Assembly (NCBI GenBank): GCA_002869095.1
Contig: PKTO01000274.1
Span: forward strand, 1 to 18,821
Source of the DNA: Clostridiales bacterium
GTDB taxonomy: Bacteria > Bacillota > Clostridia > Peptostreptococcales > BM714
Direction of reading: 5' to 3'
Length of the DNA stretch: 18,821 nt
The notes under the pieces are model-generated. The model was not told the DNA's origin and did not search any database. It was given only the letters and a program-made list of their open reading frames with translations. Made by a program: the position numbers and the translations under genes. This document shows, piece by piece, positions 1 through 8,548 of the stretch (position 1 is the first letter of the stretch; the number at the start of each line of letters is the position of its first letter).

Positions 1-7
1 AAGGAGG
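1..7 (+). promoter_or_regulatory. Shine-Dalgarno site of rplB
   Basis: AAGGAGG lies nine bases before the rplB ATG. The window begins here, so the preceding gene (rplW by conserved order) is outside it. Confidence 0.85.
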
Positions 8-16
8 TAAGAAGTT

Positions 17-844
17 ATGGGAATCAAGAGCTTCAGGCCCACTTCTCCTGGATTGAGACAAATGACAGTTTCAACCTTTGAGGATATAACTAAGAAGAAG
101 CCCGAAAAATCTTTGGTTGTAACCTTGAAAAAGCATTCCGGAAGAAACAATCAGGGTAAAATAACTGTTCGCCACAGAGGTGGCGGAGCGAAAATAAAAT
201 ACAGAATCATCGACTTCAAAAGAACCAAGGATGATGTACCGGCAAAAGTCGAGGCAATTGAGTACGATCCCAACCGTTCGGCAAACATAGCTCTCCTTGC
301 TTATGCCGATGGGGAAAAGCGTTATATACTTGCTCCCAACAAGCTTAAAGTTGGCGACAAGGTCATGAGTGGGAAAAATGCAGACATAAAACCCGGAAAC
401 GCAATGGAATTGGGGAACATACCTTTGGGTACCACTATTCACAACATTGAATTGAAACCCGGAAAAGGCGGACAAATGGTAAGATCCGCAGGCAATTCCG
501 CTCAGCTTATGGCAAAGGAAGGCAAGTACGCATTGGTAAGGCTGCCGTCGGGAGAAGTGAGAAGAGTTAGAATAGAGTGCCGCGCCACTATAGGGCAGGT
601 TGGAAACTTGGACCACGAAAATCTCAACATAGGCAAGGCCGGAAAGAAAAGACATATGGGAATCCGTCCGACAGTAAGAGGATCGGTAATGAACCCGAAC
701 GATCACCCACACGGTGGTGGTGAAGGACGTGCGCCGATTGGAAGACCGTCACCGATGACTCCTTGGGGCAAACCTGCAATAGGTTATAAAACCCGTAAAA
801 AAGGAAAGGCTTCTGACAAGCAGATTGTAAACAAAAGAAAATAA
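17..844 (+). CDS. rplB: 50S ribosomal protein L2
   Basis: Large-subunit protein L2 (uL2), which binds 23S rRNA near the peptidyl transferase centre and is needed for subunit association. The 275-residue length is normal for bacterial L2. The N-terminus ([12 protein letters not shown]), the basic RNA-binding stretch near residue 53 (RHRGGG) and the C-terminal [18 protein letters not shown] segment, which holds the conserved functional histidine, are all present. The ATG follows an ideal AAGGAGG. By conserved order rplW lies just upstream and rpsS follows after 54 bases, so this is the middle of the S10 operon. No oddities seen. Confidence 0.99.
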   Translation: MGIKSFRPTSPGLRQMTVSTFEDITKKKPEKSLVVTLKKHSGRNNQGKITVRHRGGGAKIKYRIIDFKRTKDDVPAKVEAIEYDPNRSANIALLAYADGEKRYILAPNKLKVGDKVMSGKNADIKPGNAMELGNIPLGTTIHNIELKPGKGGQMVRSAGNSAQLMAKEGKYALVRLPSGEVRRVRIECRATIGQVGNLDHENLNIGKAGKKRHMGIRPTVRGSVMNPNDHPHGGGEGRAPIGRPSPMTPWGKPAIGYKTRKKGKASDKQIVNKRK

Positions 845-898
845 TAAATCGGCAAGCATGAATAATCAAAGAAACAGCTGAAGGGAGGAACACCAAGA

Positions 899-1177
899 AT
901 GGGAAGATCTCTTAAAAAAGGACCTTTTATTGATCAGAAACTCCTCAGAAGAATTGAAGAGATGAATGATAAAAACGAAAAACGCGTAATCAAGACATGG
1001 TCGAGAGCTTCGACAATATTCCCGCAGATGATCGGACATACCATTGCGGTATACGACGGCAGGAAGCATGTGCCTGTCTATGTCACAGAAGACATGATTG
1101 GACACAAGCTTGGAGAGTTTGCACCTACTAGAACTTTCAGGGGCCACGCAGGGGACAGGAGCAGCAAAGTCAAGTAA
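899..1177 (+). CDS. rpsS: 30S ribosomal protein S19
   Basis: S19 (uS19) sits in the head of the small subunit, pairs with S13 and contacts the tRNA anticodon region. The 92-residue product has the typical start [10 protein letters not shown] and the basic C-terminal tail with [11 protein letters not shown]. The start is supported by AAGGGAGG at 881-888. It lies between rplB and rplV, as in nearly all bacterial S10 operons, and the next gene begins 33 bases later. Confidence 0.98.
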   Translation: MGRSLKKGPFIDQKLLRRIEEMNDKNEKRVIKTWSRASTIFPQMIGHTIAVYDGRKHVPVYVTEDMIGHKLGEFAPTRTFRGHAGDRSSKVK

Positions 1178-1210
1178 TATCAGTGAAAAGTATCGGAAGG
1201 AGGTATTGCT

Positions 1211-1546
1211 GTGGAAGCGAAAGCGATAGCTAAATACGTCAGAGTTTCATTTAGAAAAATTCAACCGATTGCCGCTATGGTGAGAGGGAAAAATGTAGAT
1301 GAAGCATTGGCGATACTGAAATACACGCCGAATAAAGGCGCAAGAGTATTTGAAAAGGTAATAAAATCAGCCAAAGCGAATGCTGAAAACAATCATGAAA
1401 TGGATGCCGAAAAACTCTATATCGCAGAGATATATGCGAATAAGGGACCGCACATGAAGAGGTGGAATGCTGGTTCCATGGGCAGGGCAAACCCGATTCT
1501 CAGAAGAACCAGTCATGTCGGTGTCGTATTGAAAGAGAAAGCGTAA
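1211..1546 (+). CDS. rplV: 50S ribosomal protein L22
   Basis: L22 (uL22) lines the nascent-peptide exit tunnel. The 111-residue product has the usual globular core and the conserved tunnel-hairpin tail ([13 protein letters not shown], near residues 89-101). Translation starts at a GTG at 1211, seven bases after a perfect AAGGAGG at 1197-1203; no in-frame ATG offers a better start. Its TAA overlaps the first base of the next SD site, so rpsC is probably translated by closely coupled ribosomes. Confidence 0.97.
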   Translation: MEAKAIAKYVRVSFRKIQPIAAMVRGKNVDEALAILKYTPNKGARVFEKVIKSAKANAENNHEMDAEKLYIAEIYANKGPHMKRWNAGSMGRANPILRRTSHVGVVLKEKA

Positions 1547-1560
1547 AGGAGGGGAAATTC

Positions 1561-2277
1561 ATGGGTCAAAAAGTTAGTCCGCACGGATTGAGAGTCGGAA
1601 TCATAAAAGATTGGGACTCTAAATGGTACGCAAACAAGAAAAATTTCGCCGACCTTTTAGTTGAAGACTATAAGATCAGGGAGTTTGTAAAAGAAAAACT
1701 GTATACATCCGGAGTTGCGAAAATTGCGATTGAAAGAAAAGCAAACAACAAAGTCAACATCAATATTTTCACATCCAAGCCTGGTATGGTTGTAGGAAGA
1801 GGCGGAGAGTTGATCGAAGTCTTGAAAAAGGATTTGGAAAAAATGACCGGAAAGACAGTGTATATCGATATTTCAGAAGTCGCCAGACCTGACAGAAACG
1901 CTCAGCTGGTAGCCGAAAGCGTTGCTTTTTCGCTTGAAAGAAGGGTTTCCTTCAGGAGGGCAATGAAGCAGGCCATGGGAAGAGCCATGAAATCGGGAGC
2001 TCAGGGAATAAAGATTATGGTTTCAGGACGTTTGGGCGGAGCCGAAATCGCCAGAACTGAAAACTACAGCCAAGGCAATGTGCCTCTTCAGACCTTGAGA
2101 GCCAACATCGAATACGGTTTTGCTGAAGCAAACACAACTTACGGTAAAATCGGCGTCAAGGTATGGATATACAAGGGCGAAATTCTTCAAGGAATGGCCC
2201 AAGATGAAGTGGTTGATAAAAACAGCAAAAGACCGCCTCGGAAAAAAACCAGAAGACCGAGGAAAAGCAATAATTAA
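1561..2277 (+). CDS. rpsC: 30S ribosomal protein S3
   Basis: S3 (uS3) forms part of the mRNA entry channel and its helicase activity. The product is 238 residues: an N-terminal segment ([14 protein letters not shown]), a KH type-2 domain with the loop [10 protein letters not shown] near residues 79-88, the S3 C-terminal domain with [11 protein letters not shown], and a very basic tail ([12 protein letters not shown]). The frame is open further upstream inside rplV, but the ATG at 1561 is chosen because AAGGAGG at 1546-1552 precedes it and MGQKVSP is the invariant family start. Confidence 0.98.
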   Translation: MGQKVSPHGLRVGIIKDWDSKWYANKKNFADLLVEDYKIREFVKEKLYTSGVAKIAIERKANNKVNINIFTSKPGMVVGRGGELIEVLKKDLEKMTGKTVYIDISEVARPDRNAQLVAESVAFSLERRVSFRRAMKQAMGRAMKSGAQGIKIMVSGRLGGAEIARTENYSQGNVPLQTLRANIEYGFAEANTTYGKIGVKVWIYKGEILQGMAQDEVVDKNSKRPPRKKTRRPRKSNN

Positions 2278-2306
2278 GAGCAACAATTGGGAAGGAGGAA
2301 AGCATC

Positions 2307-2750
2307 ATGTTAATGCCTAAACGAGTCAAGCGCCGTAAAGTTTTTAGAGGCAGAATGAAAGGCAAAGCCAACAAAGGTAACGAGATTTCATATGGCGAAT
2401 ACGGTTTGATGGCCATGGAACCCGCATGGATAACTTCTAATCAGATAGAAGCGGCACGTATCGCAATGACGAGATACATGAAAAGGGGCGGAAAGGTTTG
2501 GATCAAGATTTTCCCCCACAAGCCTGTAACACAAAAGCCTGCTGAAACCCGAATGGGAGCCGGTAAAGGTTCTCCCGAATACTGGGTTGCGGTTGTAAAA
2601 CCGGGAAGAATAATGTTTGAATTATCAGGTGTCAGCGAAGAAGTCGCCAGAGAGGCTTTGAGATTGGCCGCGCACAAATTGCCCATCAGATGCAAATTTG
2701 TAAGCAGGGAAAGTGCGGTTGAAAAAGGTGGTGAAGCTAATGAAAACTAA
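2307..2750 (+). CDS. rplP: 50S ribosomal protein L16
   Basis: L16 (uL16) helps shape the A-site tRNA elbow-binding region of the large subunit. The 147-residue protein begins [11 protein letters not shown], typical for the family, and carries the conserved [27 protein letters not shown] region (residues 68-94), with the arginine and lysine loop that reaches toward the A site. AAGGAGGA just before 2300 supports the first ATG. Its last codons overlap the start of rpmC by 11 bases, a coupled arrangement common in this operon. Confidence 0.98.
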   Translation: MLMPKRVKRRKVFRGRMKGKANKGNEISYGEYGLMAMEPAWITSNQIEAARIAMTRYMKRGGKVWIKIFPHKPVTQKPAETRMGAGKGSPEYWVAVVKPGRIMFELSGVSEEVAREALRLAAHKLPIRCKFVSRESAVEKGGEANEN

Positions 2751-2934
2751 AAAATTGCGTGAAATGACATCGCAGGAATTAGACAATCAATTCAACGACT
2801 TGAAAAGCGAATTGTTTAATTTGAGATTTCAATTAGCCACTGGACAGTTGGATAATCCTGTGAAAATCAAGTATGTGAAAAAGGATATCGCAAGAGTAAA
2901 AACTATACAAAGGGAAAGAGAACTGAACGCATAG
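2740..2934 (+). CDS. rpmC: 50S ribosomal protein L29
   Basis: L29 (uL29) is a small helical-hairpin protein at the tunnel exit, next to the docking site for trigger factor and SRP. It is 64 residues, with the family features LREMTSQEL near the start and [13 protein letters not shown] in the middle. The frame is open from 2713, but the ATG at 2740 gives the usual MKTKKLREM start, with GGTGG eight bases before it. The start overlaps the end of rplP by 11 bases. Confidence 0.96.
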   Translation: MKTKKLREMTSQELDNQFNDLKSELFNLRFQLATGQLDNPVKIKYVKKDIARVKTIQRERELNA

Positions 2935-2959
2935 AAAACGAAGGAAGGAGGTCTGCATC

Positions 2960-3214
2960 ATGGAAAGAAACAGCAGAAAAGTAAGGGTTGGCAAAGTTGT
3001 AAGCGACAAGATGGACAAGACCATAGTTGTTGCGGTTGAAGATTTCGTCCGTCACCCACTTTATAAAAAAGCGGTAAAGAAGACCAACAAGTTCAAGGCT
3101 CATGACGAGAACAATGAGTGCAAGATTGGCGATAAAGTAAGAATAATGGAAACAAAGCCACTTAGCAAAGATAAAAGATGGAGACTCGAAAAAATCATAG
3201 AGGAAGCGAAATAG
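2960..3214 (+). CDS. rpsQ: 30S ribosomal protein S17
   Basis: S17 (uS17) is a primary 16S rRNA-binding protein with an OB fold. The 84-residue protein has the typical start [21 protein letters not shown], a region with the [11 protein letters not shown] motif, and the ending [19 protein letters not shown]. The start follows AAGGAGG at 2945-2951. In the classical E. coli layout this is the last S10-operon gene; here only 23 bases separate it from rplN, with no terminator or promoter visible, so the S10 and spc operons read as one. Confidence 0.97.
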   Translation: MERNSRKVRVGKVVSDKMDKTIVVAVEDFVRHPLYKKAVKKTNKFKAHDENNECKIGDKVRIMETKPLSKDKRWRLEKIIEEAK

Positions 3215-3237
3215 ACTTTCCGAGAGGAGGGAAACCG

Positions 3238-3606
3238 ATGATACAACAAGAATCACGTTTGACCGTTGCAGATAACTCGGGAGCAAAAGAAGTTTTGTGC
3301 ATCCGCGTATTGGGTGGATCAGGCAGAAGATATGCCAGCATTGGCGATGTTATCGTATGTACTGTTAAAAGAGCAACACCAGGCGGCGTTGTCAAGAAAG
3401 GCGACGTTGTGAAAGCCGTCGTTGTAAGAACTAAAAAAGGTCTCAAGAGAAACGATGGAGTAAAGGTGAGGTTTGACGAGAATGCGGCAGTCATCATCAA
3501 GGATGACCAATCTCCCGTTGGAACCCGTATCTTTGGGCCTGTTGCAAGAGAATTGAGAGACAAAAACTATATGAAGATTGTCTCACTGGCTCCGGAAGTG
3601 CTTTAA
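3238..3606 (+). CDS. rplN: 50S ribosomal protein L14
   Basis: L14 (uL14) lies at the subunit interface, forms intersubunit bridges and contacts L19. The product is 122 residues, the exact family norm, starting [18 protein letters not shown] and ending with [22 protein letters not shown] longer frame opens at 3178 inside rpsQ but would add 20 unrelated residues; the ATG at 3238, after AGAGGAGG at 3223-3230, is clearly correct. Confidence 0.98.
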   Translation: MIQQESRLTVADNSGAKEVLCIRVLGGSGRRYASIGDVIVCTVKRATPGGVVKKGDVVKAVVVRTKKGLKRNDGVKVRFDENAAVIIKDDQSPVGTRIFGPVARELRDKNYMKIVSLAPEVL

Positions 3607-3623
3607 CCTAGGAGGTGAAAGGA

Positions 3624-3935
3624 ATGCATATCAAGAAAGATGACACTGTTGTTGTTATTTCAGGAAAAGACAAGGGTAAGCAAGGCAAGGTTTTGCAGGC
3701 TTTTCCCAAAACAGATAAAGTTATAGTAGAAGGTGTCAACATGGTGACAAAGCATCAAAAGCCTTCCGCAAAAGTTCAGCAAGGCGGAAGAATTCACCAG
3801 GAAGCGCCTATCCATGCTTCTAATGTAATGCTTTACGATGTTAAGGCAAAAGCTCCCACAAGAGTGGGCAGCAAGAAACTCGAAGATGGTAAAAAAGTAC
3901 GGATCTCAGTCAAAACTGGAGAAGTTATTGACTGA
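3624..3935 (+). CDS. rplX: 50S ribosomal protein L24
   Basis: L24 (uL24) is an early assembly initiator that binds 23S rRNA domain I and lies by the tunnel exit. The 103-residue product contains an N-terminal KOW motif ([18 protein letters not shown], residues 6-23) and the [17 protein letters not shown] segment. The GTG at 3615 is in frame but forms part of the SD site (GGAGGTG), so the ATG at 3624, seven bases past the SD, is the start. Confidence 0.97.
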   Translation: MHIKKDDTVVVISGKDKGKQGKVLQAFPKTDKVIVEGVNMVTKHQKPSAKVQQGGRIHQEAPIHASNVMLYDVKAKAPTRVGSKKLEDGKKVRISVKTGEVID

Positions 3936-3960
3936 TTGATGGTGAAAGGAGGTCGTAAAC

Positions 3961-4500
3961 ATGGCTAGATTGAAAGATAAATACAAGAATGAAACAACGA
4001 AAGCCTTGATGGAAAAGTTCAAATACAAAAATGTTATGGAAATTCCAAAACTTGAAAAAATTGTTGTGAACATGGGCGTCGGAGACGCAAAAGAAAATAC
4101 GAAAGTTTTGAATGTGGCAGCCGACGAATTGTCCATAATCACTGGACAGAAACCGGTCATAACGAAAGCGAAGAAATCCGTGGCCAACTTCAAATTGCGT
4201 GAAGGAATGCCTATTGGAACCAAAGTCGATCTCAGGGGAGAAATCATGTACGAGTTCTTTGACAGACTCGTAAACATAGCGCTTCCAAGGGTAAGAGACT
4301 TTAGAGGTCTTAAAACCAGTTCTTTTGACGGAAGAGGAAACTATTCCATGGGCGTCAAAGAACAACTTATTTTCCCGGAAATTGAGTATGACAAGGTTGA
4401 CAAGGTTCGCGGAATGGATATCGTTTTCGTAACGACAGCTCAAACGGATGAAGAAGCTTTTGAACTTCTCAAACTGATGGGCATGCCATTTAGCAACTAA
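3961..4500 (+). CDS. rplE: 50S ribosomal protein L5
   Basis: L5 (uL5) binds 5S rRNA with L18 and forms a bridge to S13 in the small-subunit head. Length is 179 residues, normal for Firmicutes. Family hallmarks are the early segment with [19 protein letters not shown], then [21 protein letters not shown], and the RDFRGL and [15 protein letters not shown] segments in the second half. The ATG follows AAAGGAGGT. The stop codon directly abuts the next SD site, implying tight coupling to S14. Confidence 0.98.
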   Translation: MARLKDKYKNETTKALMEKFKYKNVMEIPKLEKIVVNMGVGDAKENTKVLNVAADELSIITGQKPVITKAKKSVANFKLREGMPIGTKVDLRGEIMYEFFDRLVNIALPRVRDFRGLKTSSFDGRGNYSMGVKEQLIFPEIEYDKVDKVRGMDIVFVTTAQTDEEAFELLKLMGMPFSN

Positions 4501-4513
4501 AGGAGGCGAAAAA

Positions 4514-4699
4514 ATGGCGAAGAAATCTCTTAAAGTCAAGCAATCGAGAGAAGCGAAATACTCTACAAGAGAATATAATAGATGCAGAATATGCGGAAGA
4601 CCGCATGCTTATCTGAGAAAATTCGGTATATGTCGTATATGTTTTAGAGAATTGGCTTACAAAGGCCAAATACCGGGAGTCAAAAAGGCTAGCTGGTAA
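4514..4699 (+). CDS. rpsN: 30S ribosomal protein S14, zinc-binding type (type Z)
   Basis: S14 (uS14; this form is also called rpsZ) sits in the small-subunit head near the A and P sites. The short 61-residue form with four cysteines (C24, C27, C40, C43; CxxC-12-CxxC) is the zinc-ribbon type usual in Firmicutes, as opposed to the roughly 100-residue zinc-free form. AGGAGG at 4501-4506 comes immediately after the rplE stop. A zinc-independent paralogue, if any, is not in this window. Confidence 0.98.
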   Translation: MAKKSLKVKQSREAKYSTREYNRCRICGRPHAYLRKFGICRICFRELAYKGQIPGVKKASW

Positions 4700-4721
4700 G
4701 AAGGAAGGGAGGTAGAAACAC

Positions 4722-5120
4722 ATGGCAATGACTGATCCTATCGCTGATATGCTTACTAGAATAAGAAACGCAAATTCAGCAAATCATAAAACTGTAGACA
4801 TACCTTCTTCTAACATGAAGAAAACCATTGCGGGAATTCTTTTAAATGAAGGATATGTTAGAGGCTACAATGTCATCGAGGACGGAAAACAGGGCGTGCT
4901 CAGAGTTCAACTCAAGTATGGTCCGAACAAGGAAAAAGTCATCACCGGTATCAAACGCATTTCAAAGCCGGGACTTAGAGTATATACAAAAGGCGAAGAA
5001 ATGCCGAGAGTGCTTGGTGGATTGGGAATAGCGATCATTTCTACATCTAAAGGCATCGTAACGGACAAGGATGCAAGGAAAATGGGTGTAGGCGGCGAAG
5101 TGATCTGCTACGTTTGGTAG
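4722..5120 (+). CDS. rpsH: 30S ribosomal protein S8
   Basis: S8 (uS8) is a central-domain 16S rRNA binder. The 132-residue product starts [18 protein letters not shown] and has the conserved C-terminal segment ([15 protein letters not shown] then GGEVICYVW) that contacts helix 21. AAGGGAGG upstream supports the ATG at 4722. In E. coli S8 is the translational repressor of the spc operon through a site near rplE. I saw no convincing copy of that hairpin at the rplE start here, though this was checked only by eye. Confidence 0.98.
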   Translation: MAMTDPIADMLTRIRNANSANHKTVDIPSSNMKKTIAGILLNEGYVRGYNVIEDGKQGVLRVQLKYGPNKEKVITGIKRISKPGLRVYTKGEEMPRVLGGLGIAIISTSKGIVTDKDARKMGVGGEVICYVW

Positions 5121-5149
5121 CATGAATTCATAGTATTGGAGGTGTAAGT

Positions 5150-5689
5150 ATGTCTAGAATCGGCAAAATGCCTATAGAATTGCCTGATGGTGTCGAAATC
5201 AAAGTGGCAAAGAACAATCTTGTCACAGTAAAAGGACCCATGGGTGAATTGAGTGAAAAAATCAGCGAAAAAATGAAAATTGCAATAGAAGGAAATGTGT
5301 TGACGGTAGACAGACCAAACGACACAAAAATCAACCGCTCGCTTCACGGCCTCAGCCGAACTTTGATAAACAATATGGTTGTCGGAGTTACAAAGGGCTA
5401 CGAAAAGAAGTTGAAAATTATTGGTGTTGGATATCGTGTCGCCAAGAAAGGCAATGCGTTGGATTTCAACCTTGGATTCTCGCATCCTTTGGAGATGCCG
5501 GATCCTGAAGGAATAACAACTGAAGTTCCCAACCAGACGGAAATCGTCGTAAAGGGAATCAGCAAGCAGCTTGTGGGCAACTACGCTGCCATCATCAGAG
5601 GACTCAGGCCTCCGGAACCCTACAAGGGCAAAGGCATAAGATACGAGAACGAGCAAGTTAGGCGCAAAGAAGGAAAAGCAGGTAAGTAG
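5150..5689 (+). CDS. rplF: 50S ribosomal protein L6
   Basis: L6 (uL6) lies near the factor-binding site and the sarcin-ricin loop. The 179-residue protein has the expected two related domains: the start [39 protein letters not shown] in the centre, and the C-terminal signature [13 protein letters not shown] near residues 151-163. The ATG follows TTGGAGGTG. Next gene rplR begins 17 bases after the stop. Confidence 0.98.
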   Translation: MSRIGKMPIELPDGVEIKVAKNNLVTVKGPMGELSEKISEKMKIAIEGNVLTVDRPNDTKINRSLHGLSRTLINNMVVGVTKGYEKKLKIIGVGYRVAKKGNALDFNLGFSHPLEMPDPEGITTEVPNQTEIVVKGISKQLVGNYAAIIRGLRPPEPYKGKGIRYENEQVRRKEGKAGK

Positions 5690-5706
5690 AAAGGGAGTGA
5701 CTACGA

Positions 5707-6075
5707 ATGATTAAAAAATTAAGCAAGAATGAAAAAAGAAAAAAGCGTCATCTTCGCATGAGAAATAAAATCGTCGGTACTCCTGAAATGCCTCGCTTGA
5801 ATGTATTCAGAAGCTCCAAGAACATTTATGCTCAAATCATTGACGATGCAGAAGGAGTCACACTCGTGGCGGCCTCGTCTCTTGAAAAGGATGCTTCGGA
5901 AAAAATAGCGAATGGTGGAAACAAGGACGCCGCAAGAGAAGTTGGTAAAATGGTCGCTAAAAAGGCTTTGGAAAAAGGCATCGAAAACGTTGTTTTCGAC
6001 AGAGGCGGATACATTTACCACGGCCGTGTCAAGGAATTGGCTGAAGGAGCAAGAGAAGCCGGACTTAAATTTTAG
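5707..6075 (+). CDS. rplR: 50S ribosomal protein L18
   Basis: L18 (uL18) carries 5S rRNA into the large subunit together with L5. The 122-residue product has the basic N-terminus ([16 protein letters not shown]), the [19 protein letters not shown] segment and the ending with [28 protein letters not shown], all hallmark sequences. AAGGGAG at 5691-5697 supports the ATG. No oddities. Confidence 0.98.
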   Translation: MIKKLSKNEKRKKRHLRMRNKIVGTPEMPRLNVFRSSKNIYAQIIDDAEGVTLVAASSLEKDASEKIANGGNKDAAREVGKMVAKKALEKGIENVVFDRGGYIYHGRVKELAEGAREAGLKF

Positions 6076-6092
6076 GCAAAGGAGGTTAGGTT

Positions 6093-6599
6093 ATGCTCGG
6101 AGAAAAATTTGATGCAAGCAAGCTCGAGTTGAAAGAGCAGGTTATAAACATAAATCGTGTAACAAAAGTTGTTAAAGGCGGACGTAATTTCAGATTCAGC
6201 GCCCTTGTGGTTGTTGGAGACGAGAATGGCCATGTCGGAATAGGAACAGGAAAAGCGCTTGAAGTTCCGGAAGCAATAAGAAAGGCAATACAGGCGGCTA
6301 CAAAAAATGTCGTATCCGTTCCAAGAGTTGGAACAACCATCCCTCATCAAAACAGGGGAAGGTTTGGAGCAGGCAAGGTTCTTATCATGCCGGCCAAGGA
6401 AGGTACCGGAGTAATCGCCGGAGGACCTGTACGTGCAGTCTTGGAATTGGCAGGAATCAAGGATGTAAGGGCAAAATCCCTGGGAAGCAATAACCCGCAA
6501 AACATGGTTAACGCTACAATGCAGGGATTGATGAGCATGAAAACTGTTGAAAAAGTCGCAAAACTCAGAGGAAAATCTGTTGAGGAAATTAAAGGTTAG
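6093..6599 (+). CDS. rpsE: 30S ribosomal protein S5
   Basis: S5 (uS5) works with S4 and S3 at the mRNA entry site and affects decoding accuracy. The 168-residue protein has the double-stranded RNA-binding-like N-terminal domain ([27 protein letters not shown]) followed by the [15 protein letters not shown] segment and the C-terminal domain ([18 protein letters not shown], then [18 protein letters not shown]). AAAGGAGG at 6078-6085 supports the ATG. Its TAG overlaps the SD of rpmD. Confidence 0.98.
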   Translation: MLGEKFDASKLELKEQVININRVTKVVKGGRNFRFSALVVVGDENGHVGIGTGKALEVPEAIRKAIQAATKNVVSVPRVGTTIPHQNRGRFGAGKVLIMPAKEGTGVIAGGPVRAVLELAGIKDVRAKSLGSNNPQNMVNATMQGLMSMKTVEKVAKLRGKSVEEIKG

Positions 6600-6610
6600 G
6601 GGGGAAAACC

Positions 6611-6793
6611 TTGGCTAATATGTTGAAGATTAAACTTGTAAAAAGTACGATCGCATCAAAGCCCAACCATCGAAAGAATGTTGAGGCTTTGGGACTCAGA
6701 AAAATAGGTCAAGTCGTTGAAAAAGAGGATAATCCTCAAATGCGCGGCATGATCAGAAAAGTTGAACATCTACTGGAAGTTGAAGAAATATAA
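6611..6793 (+). CDS. rpmD: 50S ribosomal protein L30
   Basis: L30 (uL30) is a small protein near the 5S rRNA side of the large subunit. The product is 60 residues and matches the family in [24 protein letters not shown] and in [19 protein letters not shown]. The start is inferred as TTG at 6611, six bases after AGGGGGG at 6598-6604. An in-frame ATG at 6620 would lie 15 bases from the SD and is less likely. The gene is tucked between rpsE and rplO as usual. Confidence 0.95.
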   Translation: MANMLKIKLVKSTIASKPNHRKNVEALGLRKIGQVVEKEDNPQMRGMIRKVEHLLEVEEI

Positions 6794-6811
6794 GTTGGAG
6801 GAGGTGTAGCC

Positions 6812-7252
6812 ATGAAACTTCATGAGTTGAAACCTGCAAAAGGTGCAGTCAGGAATAGAAAACGACTCGGCAGAGGTACTGCCAGCGGGCAGGGAGAAAC
6901 TGCCGGAAGAGGTGCCGATGGGCAAAACTCAAGATCGGGCGGAGGTACAAGACCCGGTTTCGAGGGGGGCCAAATGCCTCTTTACAGAAGAATTCCCAAA
7001 AGGGGATTCACCAATCCTTTCAAGAAGGTTTGGTCTATAGTGAATGTTGAAGATTTGAACAGATTTGAGGAAGACACAGAAATCACGCCGGCAATCCTTA
7101 TGGAAAACGGTTTGATCAAGAAATTGAACTATGGCGTAAAGATTCTTGGAAATGGTGAAATTGAAAAGAAGCTGACAGTCAAAGCCAATCAATTCACAAA
7201 GTCTGCTCAAGAAAAAATTGAAGCGGCCGGCGGAAAGGCAGAGGTGATTTAA
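6812..7252 (+). CDS. rplO: 50S ribosomal protein L15
   Basis: L15 (uL15) is a large-subunit assembly protein with a long, glycine- and arginine-rich N-terminal extension threading into rRNA. The 146-residue sequence starts [22 protein letters not shown], with the family signature [20 protein letters not shown] near residues 48-67, and a globular C-terminal half. GGAGGAGG precedes the ATG. The stop TAA is followed with no gap by the secY start, so secY translation is almost surely coupled. Confidence 0.98.
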   Translation: MKLHELKPAKGAVRNRKRLGRGTASGQGETAGRGADGQNSRSGGGTRPGFEGGQMPLYRRIPKRGFTNPFKKVWSIVNVEDLNRFEEDTEITPAILMENGLIKKLNYGVKILGNGEIEKKLTVKANQFTKSAQEKIEAAGGKAEVI

Positions 7253-8527
7253 TTGCTTCGTACCTTAAGGAATGCCTGGAAGATTCCGGATCTAAAAAAG
7301 AGAATCTTGTTTACGCTGATGATGTTTGCCATTTTCAGATTGGGGACATCCATCCCGGTGCCTGGAATTGACAGAGAAATATTGAATCAATTTTTTGCGT
7401 CGGACGGAGGACTCCTTAATTTCTTTAACTTCATGTCGGGTGGAGCTTTCAAGAATTTCACCATTTTCGCATTGAGTATAACACCATACATCACGTCGTC
7501 AATCATAATGCAGCTTCTGACTATTGCCATTCCTAAGCTTGAAGCATTGGCCAAGGAAGGGGAAGAAGGCAGAAAGAAGATTGCTCAATTCACACGTTAT
7601 GGAACAGTCGTATTGGCTGTGATCCAGGCGACTGGAATCAGCATAGGACTCTTTAGAAGAGCTCTTATATCAACTGATTTCTGGGCTGTGGCGACTGTTA
7701 TAATAACACTTACAGCCGGAACCGCTTTCCTTATGTGGCTCGGTGAGCAAATAACTGAAAACGGAATAGGGAATGGAATATCGCTTATCATTTTTGCGGG
7801 AATAATTTCAAGGGTTCCTCTTGGAATCAGCCAAACCTTCCAAAAGGTTTCCGCAGGTGAAATGTCGGTCTTGCCATTGCTGATTTTCGCAGTGCTTGCT
7901 CTGTTCGTTATAGCAGGCGTAATCGCAATCCAACAGGGAACAAGGAAAATTCCGGTTCAGTATGCAAAACGCGTTGTAGGCAGAAAAATGTACGGCGGAC
8001 AAAGCACTCATATACCGCTTAAAGTGAATCAGGCAGGGGTTATCCCGGTAATATTCGCAATTTCACTGCTGCAGTTTCCAATGACGCTGACATATTTCTT
8101 CCCGGATGGAGGATTTGCCAATTTTGTTGCAAAATACCTTTCGCCTACAGGAAGCCCCGGAATATATTTCTACAATCTGTTGTATGCGCTTCTGATAATA
8201 TTTTTCACATACTTCTACACGGCTATTACATTCAACCCTGTTGAAGTGGCAGACAACATGAAGAAAAACGGCGGATTCATACCGGGCATAAGACCTGGAA
8301 AGAAAACTGCTGAATATTTACAAAAATCATTAAACAAAATAACCTTGGCAGGAGCATTTTTCCTGGCGATGATAGCCGTTTTGCCCACACTGATTCTGAA
8401 TTTCACAAGCATAGATTTCAGATTTGGAGGGACAGCGCTTTTGATTGCGGTAGGGGTTTCTCTCGAGACCATGAAACAAATCGAAGCACAGATGGTTATG
8501 AGGCATTACCAAGGTTTTCTTAAATAA
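7253..8527 (+). CDS. secY: Preprotein translocase subunit SecY
   Basis: SecY is the pore-forming membrane subunit of the Sec channel, which moves unfolded proteins across or into the membrane with SecA and SecE. The 424-residue length and about ten hydrophobic segments fit. Recognisable parts are LGTSIPVPGID in the first loop/plug region, GGAFKNFTIFALSITPYITSSI, the GNGISLIIFAGI segment, and the cytoplasmic loop with RPGKKTAEYL. Translation starts at a TTG directly abutting the rplO stop (TAATTG); GAGGTG at 7241-7246 inside rplO serves as SD. Its usual partner adk follows after 21 bases. Confidence 0.98.
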   Translation: MLRTLRNAWKIPDLKKRILFTLMMFAIFRLGTSIPVPGIDREILNQFFASDGGLLNFFNFMSGGAFKNFTIFALSITPYITSSIIMQLLTIAIPKLEALAKEGEEGRKKIAQFTRYGTVVLAVIQATGISIGLFRRALISTDFWAVATVIITLTAGTAFLMWLGEQITENGIGNGISLIIFAGIISRVPLGISQTFQKVSAGEMSVLPLLIFAVLALFVIAGVIAIQQGTRKIPVQYAKRVVGRKMYGGQSTHIPLKVNQAGVIPVIFAISLLQFPMTLTYFFPDGGFANFVAKYLSPTGSPGIYFYNLLYALLIIFFTYFYTAITFNPVEVADNMKKNGGFIPGIRPGKKTAEYLQKSLNKITLAGAFFLAMIAVLPTLILNFTSIDFRFGGTALLIAVGVSLETMKQIEAQMVMRHYQGFLK

Positions 8528-8548
8528 TATCGTATTGGAGGGGTTAAT

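Noticed and set aside
71-712. A 213-codon open frame on the - strand opposite rplB
   Set aside because: It has no ribosome-binding site or recognisable domain and lies wholly antisense to rplB; codon bias of the ribosomal gene leaves such frames open by chance.
1462-1560. Upstream extension of rpsC into rplV (fusion or alternative start)
   Set aside because: The added residues are the out-of-frame rplV sequence; the strong SD and family N-terminus fix the start at 1561.
3925-4539. A 204-codon - strand frame opposite rplE
   Set aside because: Entirely antisense to a well-identified gene, with composition expected of a complement and no family resemblance.
5122-5131. ATGAATTCAT palindrome between rpsH and rplF
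   Set aside because: Ten bases only, no flanking structure; expected by chance in AT-rich spacer.
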